Below are positions 8,679-16,645 of a stretch of 28,784 nucleotides of DNA, piece by piece (position 1 is the stretch's first letter; each line of letters opens with the position of its first letter). The notes under the pieces are model-generated. The model worked only from the letters and a program-made list of their open reading frames with translations. It did no database searches and was not told where the DNA came from. This DNA is from an uncultured Prevotellaceae bacterium. GTDB lineage: Bacteria > Bacteroidota > Bacteroidia > Bacteroidales > Bacteroidaceae. The stretch is taken from assembly GCA_937915745.1 (NCBI GenBank), contig CALGGJ010000107.1, positions 1 to 28,784 on the forward strand, in the 5' to 3' direction. Position numbers and translations under genes: made by a program.

Positions 8679-9041
8679 ATAGTCAACGAGGAAGACCACG
8701 ACTCGCTGGCAGATAAATTATGTAAAATTCGTATGTATAAGTTTCATACTGTTTATAAGTTGCGTATCAGATACACTCCTGCGCTTCGCTCCGTCGGTAT
8801 GACAGGGCGGGAGGTTGATGGATACACTCCTGCGCCTCGCTCCGTCGGTATGACAGACGGAACGTGGCTGCAAGATAACATGGGTTTTATGCATAGACAC
8901 GGTATTTCATTGAAGTCATACCGACGGAGGTCTGAAATACCGTAGGAGCGTATCTGCAGATGAAACATATACTTGCGAAACTGGGATAAATTAGATAATA
9001 CAGAAAAAAGAAATTATACAAGCAAAAACAGATACAACCAC
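8679..9041. repeat. Intergenic region with two direct type-A and one inverted type-B REP-like repeats
   Basis: No gene is supported in this 363-base gap. It holds two copies of the REP-like type-A repeat (about 8770-8805 and 8823-8857; core CTCCGTCGGTATGACAG) and a type-B repeat in opposite orientation (about 8908-8977). The type-B copy extends into an ATGAAACATATACTTGCGA tail that is also found at 21009-21027. Short frames here are translations of the repeats. No convincing TAnnTTTG box for purL was found. Confidence 0.8.
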
Positions 9042-12000
9042 ATGATTTACTTCTTCTCCACACCTCAGCACAGTATCATTGCCGTCAGCATGAACCACAC
9101 AATAAGCCGGAACGAGGCCGATGCGCTACAATGGCTGTTCGGTGGTGCCACAATGCTGAGCGAAACCACAATCGACGGACTGTTTGCAGGACCGCGACGC
9201 GAAATGATAACCCCTTGGAGTACCAACGCCGTCGAGATAACACAAAACATGGGACTGCAAGGAATAGAGCGTATCGAAGAGTTCTTACACATCAACCCCG
9301 ACACCGATATCGACCCTATGCTGCAACGCCGCTACGAGCAACTCGACCAGGATGTGTTCACCGTCAGCATACAACCGGCACCAATCATGCATATCGATAA
9401 CCTCGAGGCATACAACGAACAAGAGGGGCTGGCACTGAGTACCGAAGAAATTGCATACCTGCACGATGTGGAAAGGCAACTGGGACGCACACTGACCGAC
9501 TCGGAGGTGTTTGGATTCGCACAAATCAACTCCGAGCACTGCCGTCACAAAATATTCGGAGGCACATTCATAATCGACGGAGTGGAGCAGGAAAGCAGTC
9601 TGTTCCAAATGATAAAACAAACGACGAAAGAACATCCGGGACGCATAATATCAGCATACAAAGACAATGTGGCATTTGCCCAGGGGCCGGTGGTCGAGCA
9701 GTTCGCACCACGCGACCACAGCACATCCGACTATTTCGCGACCAAACCCATTGAGTCGGTCATATCGCTCAAGGCCGAGACACACAACTTCCCAACAACC
9801 GTAGAGCCATTCAACGGTGCAGCCACAGGCACAGGAGGTGAAATACGCGACCGCATGGGTGGAGGCACCGGCTCGTGGCCCATTGCAGGTACAGCCGTTT
9901 ACATGACCAGCTACCGTAACAGCGGACACCCACGCCACTGGCTCTATCAGACGCCCGAACAGATTCTCATAAAGGCATCGAACGGTGCAAGCGACTTCGG
10001 AAACAAGTTCGGCCAGCCGCTCATCTGCGGCTCTGTACTTACGTTTGAACATTACGAGCCGTCAGACAAGTCAGAGCCGTCGGACAAGTCAGAGCCGTCA
10101 GACAAGTCAGAGCCGTCAGACAAGTCAGAGCCTGCAGCACCATACTATGGCTACGATAAGGTCATCATGCTTGCCGGAGGTGTAGGCTACGGAACAAGAC
10201 GCGACTGCCTGAAAGGTAAACCTCAGAAGGGCAACCAGATTGTGGTGGTGGGTGGCGACAACTACCGTATCGGCCTCGGTGGCGGAAGTGTAAGCTCGGT
10301 CGATACAGGACGCTATTCCAGCGGCATCGAACTGAATGCCGTTCAACGTGCCAACCCCGAGATGCAGAAACGTGCCAACAACCTTGTGAGGGCATTATGC
10401 GAGGAAGATGTCAACCCGATAGTGTCGATACACGACCACGGAAGCGCCGGACACGTGAACTGCCTGAGCGAACTTGTTGAGGAATGTGGCGGACTCATCG
10501 ATATGACACGGCTGCCGATAGGCGACAAGACCCTGAGCGCAAAAGAAATCATCGCCAACGAAAGTCAGGAGCGCATGGGACTGCTCATCGACGAGAAACA
10601 TATAGACCACGTGCGCAGGATTGCCGAACGCGAACGTGCACCACTGTATGTGGTGGGCGAAACAACCGGCGACGCACATTTCGCATTCGTACAAGGCGAC
10701 GGCATACGCCCGTTCGACCTCGAAGTGTCGCAGATGTTTGGACATTCGCCAAAGACGGTGATGACCGATGAGACCGTCGTCCACCATTATGCAGATGTCG
10801 ATACAGCAGCACTGACTGCACACCAGGATGCAGCAACGCTGACATCCACACTCAATGCAGCCCTCGAACAAGTGCTTAAACTCGAGGCCGTGGCATGTAA
10901 GGACTGGCTTACCAACAAGGTTGACCGCTCGGTCACAGGCAAGATAGCACGTCAGCAATGCCAGGGCGAACTGCAGCTGCCGTTGAGCGACTGTGGAGTC
11001 GTGGCACTCGACTACCGAGGTAAGGCCGGCATAGCTACTGCCATCGGTCATGCACCGCAGGTAGGACTGGCCAGTGCAGAGGCAGGCAGCGTCATGTCGG
11101 TTGCCGAGTCGTTGACCAACATAGTGTGGGCTCCTTTAGCCGACGGACTCGACAGCGTGTCGCTTTCGGCCAACTGGATGTGGCCATGTCGCAGTCAGAA
11201 GGGTGAGGATGCACGTCTTTATGCAGGAGTGAAGGCGCTGAGCAAATTCTGTCAGGAGATAGGGGTGAATGTGCCTACAGGCAAGGACTCGCTGTCTATG
11301 ACTCAGAAATATCCCGACGGCAATAAGGTAATCAGTCCGGGAACGGTGATCGTGAGCAGCGGAGGCGAGGTGAGCGACATACGCAAGGTGGTGTCTCCGG
11401 TTATGAAGAACGTCAATTCGCTGTTCTATCACATAGATTTCTCGTTCGATTCACTCCGACTCGGAGGCTCTGCTTTGGCACAGACCCTCGGCCGTGTGGG
11501 CGACGATGTGCCTACAGTGAAGAATCCTGAATATTTCCGCGATGCCTTCAATGCCATACAACAGCTTGTGAACCGTGAACTGATATTGGCCGGACATGAT
11601 ATCAGCGCCGGCGGGCTCATCACCTGCCTGCTCGAGATGTGTTTTGCCAATACCCACTGCGGGATGCGGGTGTTCGTCGATGAGATGGGCGAAACCGATA
11701 TCGTGAAACTCCTTTTCGCCGAGAATCCAGGTGTTGTCATTCAGGTGTCGAAGGCCAATCAAGACGAGGTAGAACATCTGTTGGATGCAGCAGGCATCGG
11801 GTATGCACGCATCGCAGTGCCTGCATCACAGCGTATGCTGACTGTTGACCTCGGGGCAGCAGGCAAGCATCGCTCAGGGAAGGGACACCTCACATTCGAT
11901 ATCGACCATTTGCGTGATGTGTGGTATTCCACTTCTCACGAACTCGACCGGCGGCAGAGCATGAATGGTATGGCCGACGAACGGTTCAGAAACTATAAGA

Positions 12001-12833
12001 ATCAGCCGGTCGAACAGGTGTTTAACGACGGTTTCGTCGGCACCTTCGAGCATTTCGGCATCAGTCCCGACCACGACCTGTTGCCGGCAGGCAAGCGTGT
12101 GAAGGCTGCCATCATACGCGAGAAAGGAACGAATGGCGAGCGCGAAATGGCATACAGCCTGTATCTTGCGGGTTTTGATGTGAAGGATGTGATGATGACC
12201 GACCTGGTGAGTGGTCGCGAAACCCTCGACGACATTCAGATGATTGTGTTCTGTGGTGGATTCTCCAACTCCGATGTGCTTGGCAGTGCCAAGGGTTGGG
12301 CGGGAGCCTTCATATACAACCCTAAGGCAAAAGCAGCCCTCGACCGTTTTTATAGCCGTGAAGATACGCTGTCGCTTGGCATTTGCAACGGTTGTCAGCT
12401 CATGATGGAACTGGGATTGCTGGGTGTTGAGGGTAAGATGTGTCATAACACAAGCCGTAAGTTCGAGAGCGGATTCCTGTCGCTGCACATTCCTCAGAAC
12501 CGTTCGGTTATGTTTGGTTCGCTCAGTGGCAGCAAGCTCGGCATCTGGGTGGCTCATGGTGAAGGGCGTTTCGAACTGCCGAGGGCTGAGAGCGAATACC
12601 ATGTGGTTGCAAAATACAATTACGATGGCTATCCTGCCAATCCTAACGGCAGCGATTATTCGGTGGCGGGACTTGTCAGTGCCGACGGGCGACATCTGGC
12701 TATGATGCCACACCTAGAGCGCGCCATCTTCCCTTGGCAGATGGGCTGTTATCCCGACTCTCGCCTCACAGACGATGTGACACCATGGATTGAGGCGTTT
12801 GTCAATGCGCGCCGCTGGTGTGAGCGCAGGTGA
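9042..12833 (+). CDS. purL: Phosphoribosylformylglycinamidine synthase, single-chain PurL
   Basis: This 1263-residue enzyme carries out the fourth step of purine synthesis, converting FGAR, glutamine and ATP to FGAM. It is the large single-chain form: an N-terminal PurS-like region, a linker, two AIR-synthase-like halves and a C-terminal class I glutamine amidotransferase. Visible motifs are FAQINSEHCRHKIFGG and AETHNFPTTVEPFNGAATG in the synthase part, and SLGICNGCQLMMELG with the catalytic Cys1115 in the amidotransferase, followed by PHLERAIFPWQMG near the end. The frame extends to 8973, but the ATG at 9042 gives the family-like N-terminus MIYFFSTPQHS. An unusual insertion of four EPSDKS repeats begins at residue 339 (see findings). 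The frame is otherwise intact, so the gene is probably functional. Confidence 0.96.
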   Translation: MIYFFSTPQHSIIAVSMNHTISRNEADALQWLFGGATMLSETTIDGLFAGPRREMITPWSTNAVEITQNMGLQGIERIEEFLHINPDTDIDPMLQRRYEQLDQDVFTVSIQPAPIMHIDNLEAYNEQEGLALSTEEIAYLHDVERQLGRTLTDSEVFGFAQINSEHCRHKIFGGTFIIDGVEQESSLFQMIKQTTKEHPGRIISAYKDNVAFAQGPVVEQFAPRDHSTSDYFATKPIESVISLKAETHNFPTTVEPFNGAATGTGGEIRDRMGGGTGSWPIAGTAVYMTSYRNSGHPRHWLYQTPEQILIKASNGASDFGNKFGQPLICGSVLTFEHYEPSDKSEPSDKSEPSDKSEPSDKSEPAAPYYGYDKVIMLAGGVGYGTRRDCLKGKPQKGNQIVVVGGDNYRIGLGGGSVSSVDTGRYSSGIELNAVQRANPEMQKRANNLVRALCEEDVNPIVSIHDHGSAGHVNCLSELVEECGGLIDMTRLPIGDKTLSAKEIIANESQERMGLLIDEKHIDHVRRIAERERAPLYVVGETTGDAHFAFVQGDGIRPFDLEVSQMFGHSPKTVMTDETVVHHYADVDTAALTAHQDAATLTSTLNAALEQVLKLEAVACKDWLTNKVDRSVTGKIARQQCQGELQLPLSDCGVVALDYRGKAGIATAIGHAPQVGLASAEAGSVMSVAESLTNIVWAPLADGLDSVSLSANWMWPCRSQKGEDARLYAGVKALSKFCQEIGVNVPTGKDSLSMTQKYPDGNKVISPGTVIVSSGGEVSDIRKVVSPVMKNVNSLFYHIDFSFDSLRLGGSALAQTLGRVGDDVPTVKNPEYFRDAFNAIQQLVNRELILAGHDISAGGLITCLLEMCFANTHCGMRVFVDEMGETDIVKLLFAENPGVVIQVSKANQDEVEHLLDAAGIGYARIAVPASQRMLTVDLGAAGKHRSGKGHLTFDIDHLRDVWYSTSHELDRRQSMNGMADERFRNYKNQPVEQVFNDGFVGTFEHFGISPDHDLLPAGKRVKAAIIREKGTNGEREMAYSLYLAGFDVKDVMMTDLVSGRETLDDIQMIVFCGGFSNSDVLGSAKGWAGAFIYNPKAKAALDRFYSREDTLSLGICNGCQLMMELGLLGVEGKMCHNTSRKFESGFLSLHIPQNRSVMFGSLSGSKLGIWVAHGEGRFELPRAESEYHVVAKYNYDGYPANPNGSDYSVAGLVSADGRHLAMMPHLERAIFPWQMGCYPDSRLTDDVTPWIEAFVNARRWCERR
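10056..10133 (+). repeat. 18-bp tandem repeat inside purL
   Basis: Four near-identical 18-base units (10056-10073, 10074-10091, 10092-10109, 10110-10127) are followed by the first six bases of a fifth, with one altered base. Only one other base differs, G for A in unit 2. Each unit encodes EPSDKS, so the insertion keeps the frame. The near identity points to recent expansion by slippage. Confidence 0.95.
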
Positions 12834-13190
12834 TACCCTTGACGTTTGGATACGCTCCTGCGCTTCGCTCCGTCGGTATGACAGGGCGCAGGGTTGCTGG
12901 ATACACTCCTGCACATAGGAGGATGTGTCAAAATAGAAGGTATCGCAAATGCATTCCATTCATTTTGACACATCCTCTTTGCGTTACCGGCGCGAGGAGC
13001 GGTTAGCGTGGACAGACACGGATATATAGGCTTGAGGGCTCGTCAATATACGTACAGGGCTGAAGCTATATATCTTCGTCGTAGTGTGTATATACGTGAT
13101 GCCGGTTATGTAGTTACAGATGAAACATGATGAGTAGTCGTTCGTGCCGTTTGCGGTGCAAAGGGTCGCTGTGTTCAAATAGAGTTTCAT
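12834..13190. repeat. Convergent intergenic region with one full and one truncated REP-like repeat
   Basis: This 357-base gap lies between convergent purL and the GH3 gene. It contains a type-A repeat (about 12849-12882) and the first 14 bases or so of another (12899-12912), which stops abruptly just before the hairpin at 12919. The rest, about 12980-13190, shows no supported gene; a 68-codon leftward frame at 12984-13190 lacks any family resemblance. A TACAGATGAAACATGATGAG segment near 13115 resembles the tail of type-B repeats. Confidence 0.7.
12919..12977. terminator. 16-bp perfect inverted repeat with 27-nt loop (terminator or MITE-like remnant)
   Basis: Bases 12919-12934 (GAGGATGTGTCAAAAT) and 12962-12977 are perfect reverse complements. 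A role as terminator between convergent genes fits the position. The ends GAGGATGTGTCAAAA also resemble terminal repeats of some insertion sequences, and the element interrupts a REP-like repeat, which suggests a small inserted element. No T run follows the stem. Confidence 0.6.
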
Positions 13191-15497
13191 TCAGAGTTTC
13201 ACTTCGATGGACTGCAGGTCGTCGGTGCTGCTTGATGTGCCTACCGACAGTATGAATGTGCCGTGTTGCACACGCATGGTGTTGGTTGTCGGGTCCCACC
13301 ATTGGAATGCCTCAGGGTTGAGAGGCAGTATTACGTTCTCCGACTTGTGTGGTTGTACGGTCACACGTTGGAATGCGCGCAGTGTGTGGTTGATGGTCGA
13401 GGTGTCGTCGGTGCGACGCATATAAACCTGTATGACTTCGGTTGTTGCTATGTCTGAGTTGTTGGTTATTTTGACTATCACCTTATTACCCCTGTATGTT
13501 GGTTTCCCTATGGATGTCTGTCCGTAGGTTAGTCCGTATCCGAAAGGGAACAGCGGTTGTGATTTAAGGTATCTGTATGTCCGTCCTTCCATTCGGTAGT
13601 CTTCGTAGTCGGGCAGTTGTGAGTCTGACTTATAGAATGTGACAGGCAGTTTTCCCGACGGGTTGCAGTCGCCAAACAGTATGTCGGCCACAGCTTGTCC
13701 TCCGGCTTCTCCGCCGTACCATGCTTGCAGTATTGCGTCGCATGTGTGTGTCTCGGGTTCGAGTGCGATGGCGCTTCCCGAGCAGTTGACGAATACCGTT
13801 TTGAATCCGGCATTGTGCAGGTCGGTCAGCAGTTGCCGTTGTGGTTTAGGCAGTTCGATTGATGTGCGGTCGCCGCCTCGGAACCCGTCGAAGTTGACAC
13901 GCATCTCCTCGCCCTCGAGTCGTGGCGATATGCCTCCTACGAATATCACCACATCGGGTCGGGCATTGCGCAGGGTGTTTATGACGGAGGCCGAGTTGCT
14001 GTCGGTGTTGTTGGTTGTTGCCGGTGTGTTGTTGGTTTCCGGTGTTATGGTCTCGTCGTGTCCGTAGTCGCGTGCCGGTCCGCCGGTTGTGTTGTTGCGC
14101 GAGCGGTCGGCCAGTTCGCATCCACGCAGTTGTGCCACTACGTTGGCTTTCGCCTTGATTCCTTCGAGTATGGTTGTCGTGTGTGTTGGGAATCCGTTGT
14201 AGTTGCCCCATTGCATGGTCGAGTCGTTTGCGTTTGGTCCTATGATTGCTACCCGTATGTTTTTGTTCAGTGGCAGTGTGCTGTTGTTGTTTTGCAGCAG
14301 TACGATTGACTCTCTTGCTGCCTTGAGTGCGAGGTCGTGGTGTTTTTGTGATGCTATGACTTCGGGTCCGATTCGTTGCCATGGCACCACCGACGGGTCG
14401 TCGAAGTCGCCCAGTTCGAAGCGTGCGGTGAGCAGTCGCATGAGGCTTTGGTTTATGGTCTCTTCGCTCACGAGGCCTTGTGCTACGGCTTCGGGCAGTG
14501 CTCGGTATGTGTTGCCGCATTCGAGGTCGGTGCCTGCTGTCACGGCTTGTGCGATGGCTGTTTCTTTGTTTGCCGAGTAGTTGTGGTTGCCTGGTTTCCA
14601 GAAGTCGTCAACAGCCCAGCAGTCGGATGTGATGAGTCCTGTGAACCCCCACTGTTCGCGCAGTATGTCTTTGAGCAGTCGTGTGTTGCCGCAGCATGGT
14701 TCGTCGTCGAATCGTTGGTATGCACACATCACTTCGCGCACATTGCCTTCCTGCACCAGTGCCTGGAATGCGGGCAGGTATGTTTCCCACAGGTCGCGTT
14801 CGGGCAGCAGTTCGATGTTGAACTGGTGTCGGTTCCATTCGGGTCCGCTGTGTACGGCGAAGTGTTTGGCACATGCCAGCAGTTTGCGGTAGTTGCCTTT
14901 GAGTCCGTAGGTCACACGTCCGTTGCCCTCGCTGCCTTGCAGTCCGCGCACCACCGCCACGCCCATGCGTGCCGTGAGGTACGGGTCTTCGCCATAGGTC
15001 TCTTGTCCGCGGCCCCATCGTGGGTCGCGGAATATGTTTATGTTTGGTGTCCAGAACGACAGTCCCTGGTATTGCTTTATTTGTCCGGTGTTGCGTGCCA
15101 GGTTGTTTTTGGCCCGTGCCTCGTCGCTCACGGCAGTGAAGATGTCGTGTATCATGGTGTCGTCCCACGATGCGGCCAGTGCCATTGTGATTGGGAAGAC
15201 GGTTGCCGTGCCGTTGCGGCCCAGTCCGTGCAGGGCTTCGTTCCACCAGCTGAATTGCGGTATTCCCAGTCGTGGTATGGCTGGTGAGTTGTGTTCCATG
15301 AGCAGGGCTTTCTCTTCGAGTGTGAGGTGTGTGATGAGGTCGGCTGCACGTGTCGCAGGTGGGAGCGTAGGGTCTTTGTAGGGTTGTGCTGCCAGTGTGG
15401 CTGCTGCTGCAAATAGCATGAGGCTTGTCGTCACACGGTGGGTGGCTGCTTGCCACGGCTTGTGCGGGCTTTGTATTTTTAGTATGATACTTGGCAT
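13191..15497 (-). CDS. Glycoside hydrolase family 3 beta-glycosidase, probably beta-xylosidase
   Basis: This 768-residue secreted or periplasmic enzyme releases terminal beta-linked sugars. The N-terminus has a basic stretch and a hydrophobic core (SLMLFAAAATLAAQ), fitting a signal peptide cleaved near residue 37. The GH3 N-domain shows FSWWNEALHGLGRNGTATVFP, KHFAVHSGPEWNRHQF, and GLITSDCWAVDDFW with the predicted nucleophile Asp292. The second GH3 domain follows (VAIIGPNANDSTMQWGNYNG) and a fibronectin-III-like C-terminus ends the protein. The KHFAVHSGPEWNRH segment and overall layout resemble the beta-xylosidases of Prevotella and Bacteroides more than the BglX glucosidases, but specificity needs assay. 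The start overlaps the radical SAM gene by 19 bases, implying coupling, and the divergent HTCS may regulate it. Confidence 0.9.
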   Translation of the reverse strand: MPSIILKIQSPHKPWQAATHRVTTSLMLFAAAATLAAQPYKDPTLPPATRAADLITHLTLEEKALLMEHNSPAIPRLGIPQFSWWNEALHGLGRNGTATVFPITMALAASWDDTMIHDIFTAVSDEARAKNNLARNTGQIKQYQGLSFWTPNINIFRDPRWGRGQETYGEDPYLTARMGVAVVRGLQGSEGNGRVTYGLKGNYRKLLACAKHFAVHSGPEWNRHQFNIELLPERDLWETYLPAFQALVQEGNVREVMCAYQRFDDEPCCGNTRLLKDILREQWGFTGLITSDCWAVDDFWKPGNHNYSANKETAIAQAVTAGTDLECGNTYRALPEAVAQGLVSEETINQSLMRLLTARFELGDFDDPSVVPWQRIGPEVIASQKHHDLALKAARESIVLLQNNNSTLPLNKNIRVAIIGPNANDSTMQWGNYNGFPTHTTTILEGIKAKANVVAQLRGCELADRSRNNTTGGPARDYGHDETITPETNNTPATTNNTDSNSASVINTLRNARPDVVIFVGGISPRLEGEEMRVNFDGFRGGDRTSIELPKPQRQLLTDLHNAGFKTVFVNCSGSAIALEPETHTCDAILQAWYGGEAGGQAVADILFGDCNPSGKLPVTFYKSDSQLPDYEDYRMEGRTYRYLKSQPLFPFGYGLTYGQTSIGKPTYRGNKVIVKITNNSDIATTEVIQVYMRRTDDTSTINHTLRAFQRVTVQPHKSENVILPLNPEAFQWWDPTTNTMRVQHGTFILSVGTSSSTDDLQSIEVKL

Positions 15498-16255
15498 GAT
15501 ATGTTGTTTTGTGTCAGTAATGTTGCGATGCGGTCGAGTTGTTGGTGTGTGGCTTTGCGCAGGGTGGTTGCCGGCGTTTCGCGGTCGATGGTGTAAATCA
15601 TCACTTCGCGCGGGTTGATGTGTCTCACGGCATCAAGCCATGGCATTACATATTCGTCGGTGGTGTTGTCTATGTCGTGGCCGTCGTATGTGCCTTGCAT
15701 GAACATGGTCTGTATGATGCACCGTTGACCAAACCGGCACATGGCCCCGATTATTTTCTCTACGTCGTAAGTGTTTGACGTAGGGCGGTCAACGCGTTGT
15801 ATGTATCGGGGTGATACGGTGTCGAGTTTCAGTATGTTGTTATCTACCATGAGCAGTGCGTCGAACACCTCGGGCCTTGTTATCTGTGTGGCGTTCGACA
15901 GCACGCTCACCTTGGCCTGCGGGAAAAACCGATTGCGCAGTTCCACTACGTCGGCCACTATCTCGGCAAACTGCGGGTGTAGTGTGGGTTCGCCGTTGCC
16001 TGCAAATGTGAGCACGTCGGGTGGCGTGCCTTCAGAGCGCATCCGTTCCAGCTGTGATTGCAGGGCTTCGTGTACCTCGTGAGGTGTGGGCCGTGGGGTG
16101 TGTGGCACGTGGTCGTGGTTGAAGCCGCACTCGCAGTAGATACAGTCGAATGTGCAATTCTTGCCGTCGTGGGGCATGAGGTTGATGCCCAGTGATATGC
16201 CAAGCCGGCGGCTGTGGACGGGTCCGAATATCGGTGATGAATAAAGTACTGTCAT
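15479..16255 (-). CDS. Radical SAM protein
   Basis: This 258-residue protein binds a 4Fe-4S cluster through a CxxxCxxC motif (Cys34, Cys38, Cys41 in KNCTFDCIYCECG) and should cleave S-adenosylmethionine to a radical. The second hallmark, the glycine-rich strand TFAGNGEPTLHP that contacts SAM, is clear. Such stand-alone proteins (COG0731-like) are common in Bacteroidales and their substrates are mostly unknown. The frame extends to 16303, but an exact -7 promoter box (16264-16271) lies inside that extension. The ATG at 16253-16255 starts the usual N-terminus (MTVLYSSPIFGPVHSRRLG), so it is preferred. The gene overlaps the downstream GH3 gene by 19 bases; a functional link is not evident. Confidence 0.87.
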   Translation of the reverse strand: MTVLYSSPIFGPVHSRRLGISLGINLMPHDGKNCTFDCIYCECGFNHDHVPHTPRPTPHEVHEALQSQLERMRSEGTPPDVLTFAGNGEPTLHPQFAEIVADVVELRNRFFPQAKVSVLSNATQITRPEVFDALLMVDNNILKLDTVSPRYIQRVDRPTSNTYDVEKIIGAMCRFGQRCIIQTMFMQGTYDGHDIDNTTDEYVMPWLDAVRHINPREVMIYTIDRETPATTLRKATHQQLDRIATLLTQNNISCQVSY

Positions 16256-16263
16256 AGCACCGG

Positions 16264-16271
16264 CAAAGATA
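16264..16271 (-). promoter_or_regulatory. Bacteroidetes -7 box giving a leaderless radical SAM mRNA
   Basis: The minus strand reads TATCTTTG, an exact TAnnTTTG match, ending eight bases before the ATG at 16255. This is the same geometry as the antiporter gene. A -33 TTTG at the expected distance is not seen. Confidence 0.55.
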
Positions 16272-16382
16272 CGAATTTTAATTGAATTGGTGTTCGTACC
16301 CATGCAAATGTTTGTGAAAAAGTTACAAAAGAGTGTTTTCGTTAAGGTTATCGTTAAGGTTATCGTTCGTCGTCACTCTCAC

Positions 16383-16468
16383 GACTGCGCACTCGCGGCC
16401 TCATGACTGCGCACTCGCAGCCTCATGACTGCGCACTCGCGGCCCCGCGACTACGCACTCTCACACAA
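16383..16468. repeat. 22-bp TGCGCA-core tandem repeat, four units
   Basis: Units start at 16383, 16405, 16427 and 16449, each beginning GACTGCGCACTCGC or a close variant (GACTACGCACTCTC in the last). Period and core match the repeat at 3101-3189. Confidence 0.85.
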
Positions 16469-16529
16469 ATTTTCATGCCATGCCGTGCTTTTTCACGGCA
16501 AACGTGGTGTCTGAGCTCCATTTATTTCG

Positions 16530-16537
16530 TAAATTTG
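16530..16537 (+). promoter_or_regulatory. Candidate -7 box of the HTCS gene
   Basis: TAAATTTG fits TAnnTTTG and lies 108 bases upstream of the ATG at 16646. The -33 element is not convincing. The position implies a 5' leader of about 100 nt. Confidence 0.45.
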
Positions 16538-16645
16538 CAGACGCAATATTGCGTTTCTGTGCATCAGGGCGGTTGACGGCACGGGTCGGACGCTTGTCTG
16601 CCGCCCCTCGTCACGCTCAGGCACTTTTATATACAAGTCATAACT

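Larger units (their letters stand above)
16256..16645. repeat. Divergent regulatory region with promoters and 22-bp tandem repeats
   Basis: No gene is supported in this 390-base region between the divergent radical SAM and HTCS genes. It holds the -7 box of the radical SAM gene, a doubled GTTAAGGTTATC (about 16341-16364), the 22-bp repeats at 16383-16468, and a -7 box for the HTCS at 16530-16537. Confidence 0.75.

Noticed and set aside
8733..8968. Three short frames of about 60-70 codons on both strands before purL
   Set aside because: All are translations of REP-like repeats (TPALRSVGMTG and VIPTERSAGVY patterns).
12984..13190. 68-codon leftward frame in the purL-GH3 gap
   Set aside because: It has no recognisable motif or promoter and partly overlaps repeat-derived sequence.
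16256..16303. Upstream start for the radical SAM gene
   Set aside because: The 16-residue extension covers an exact -7 promoter box and does not look like the family N-terminus.
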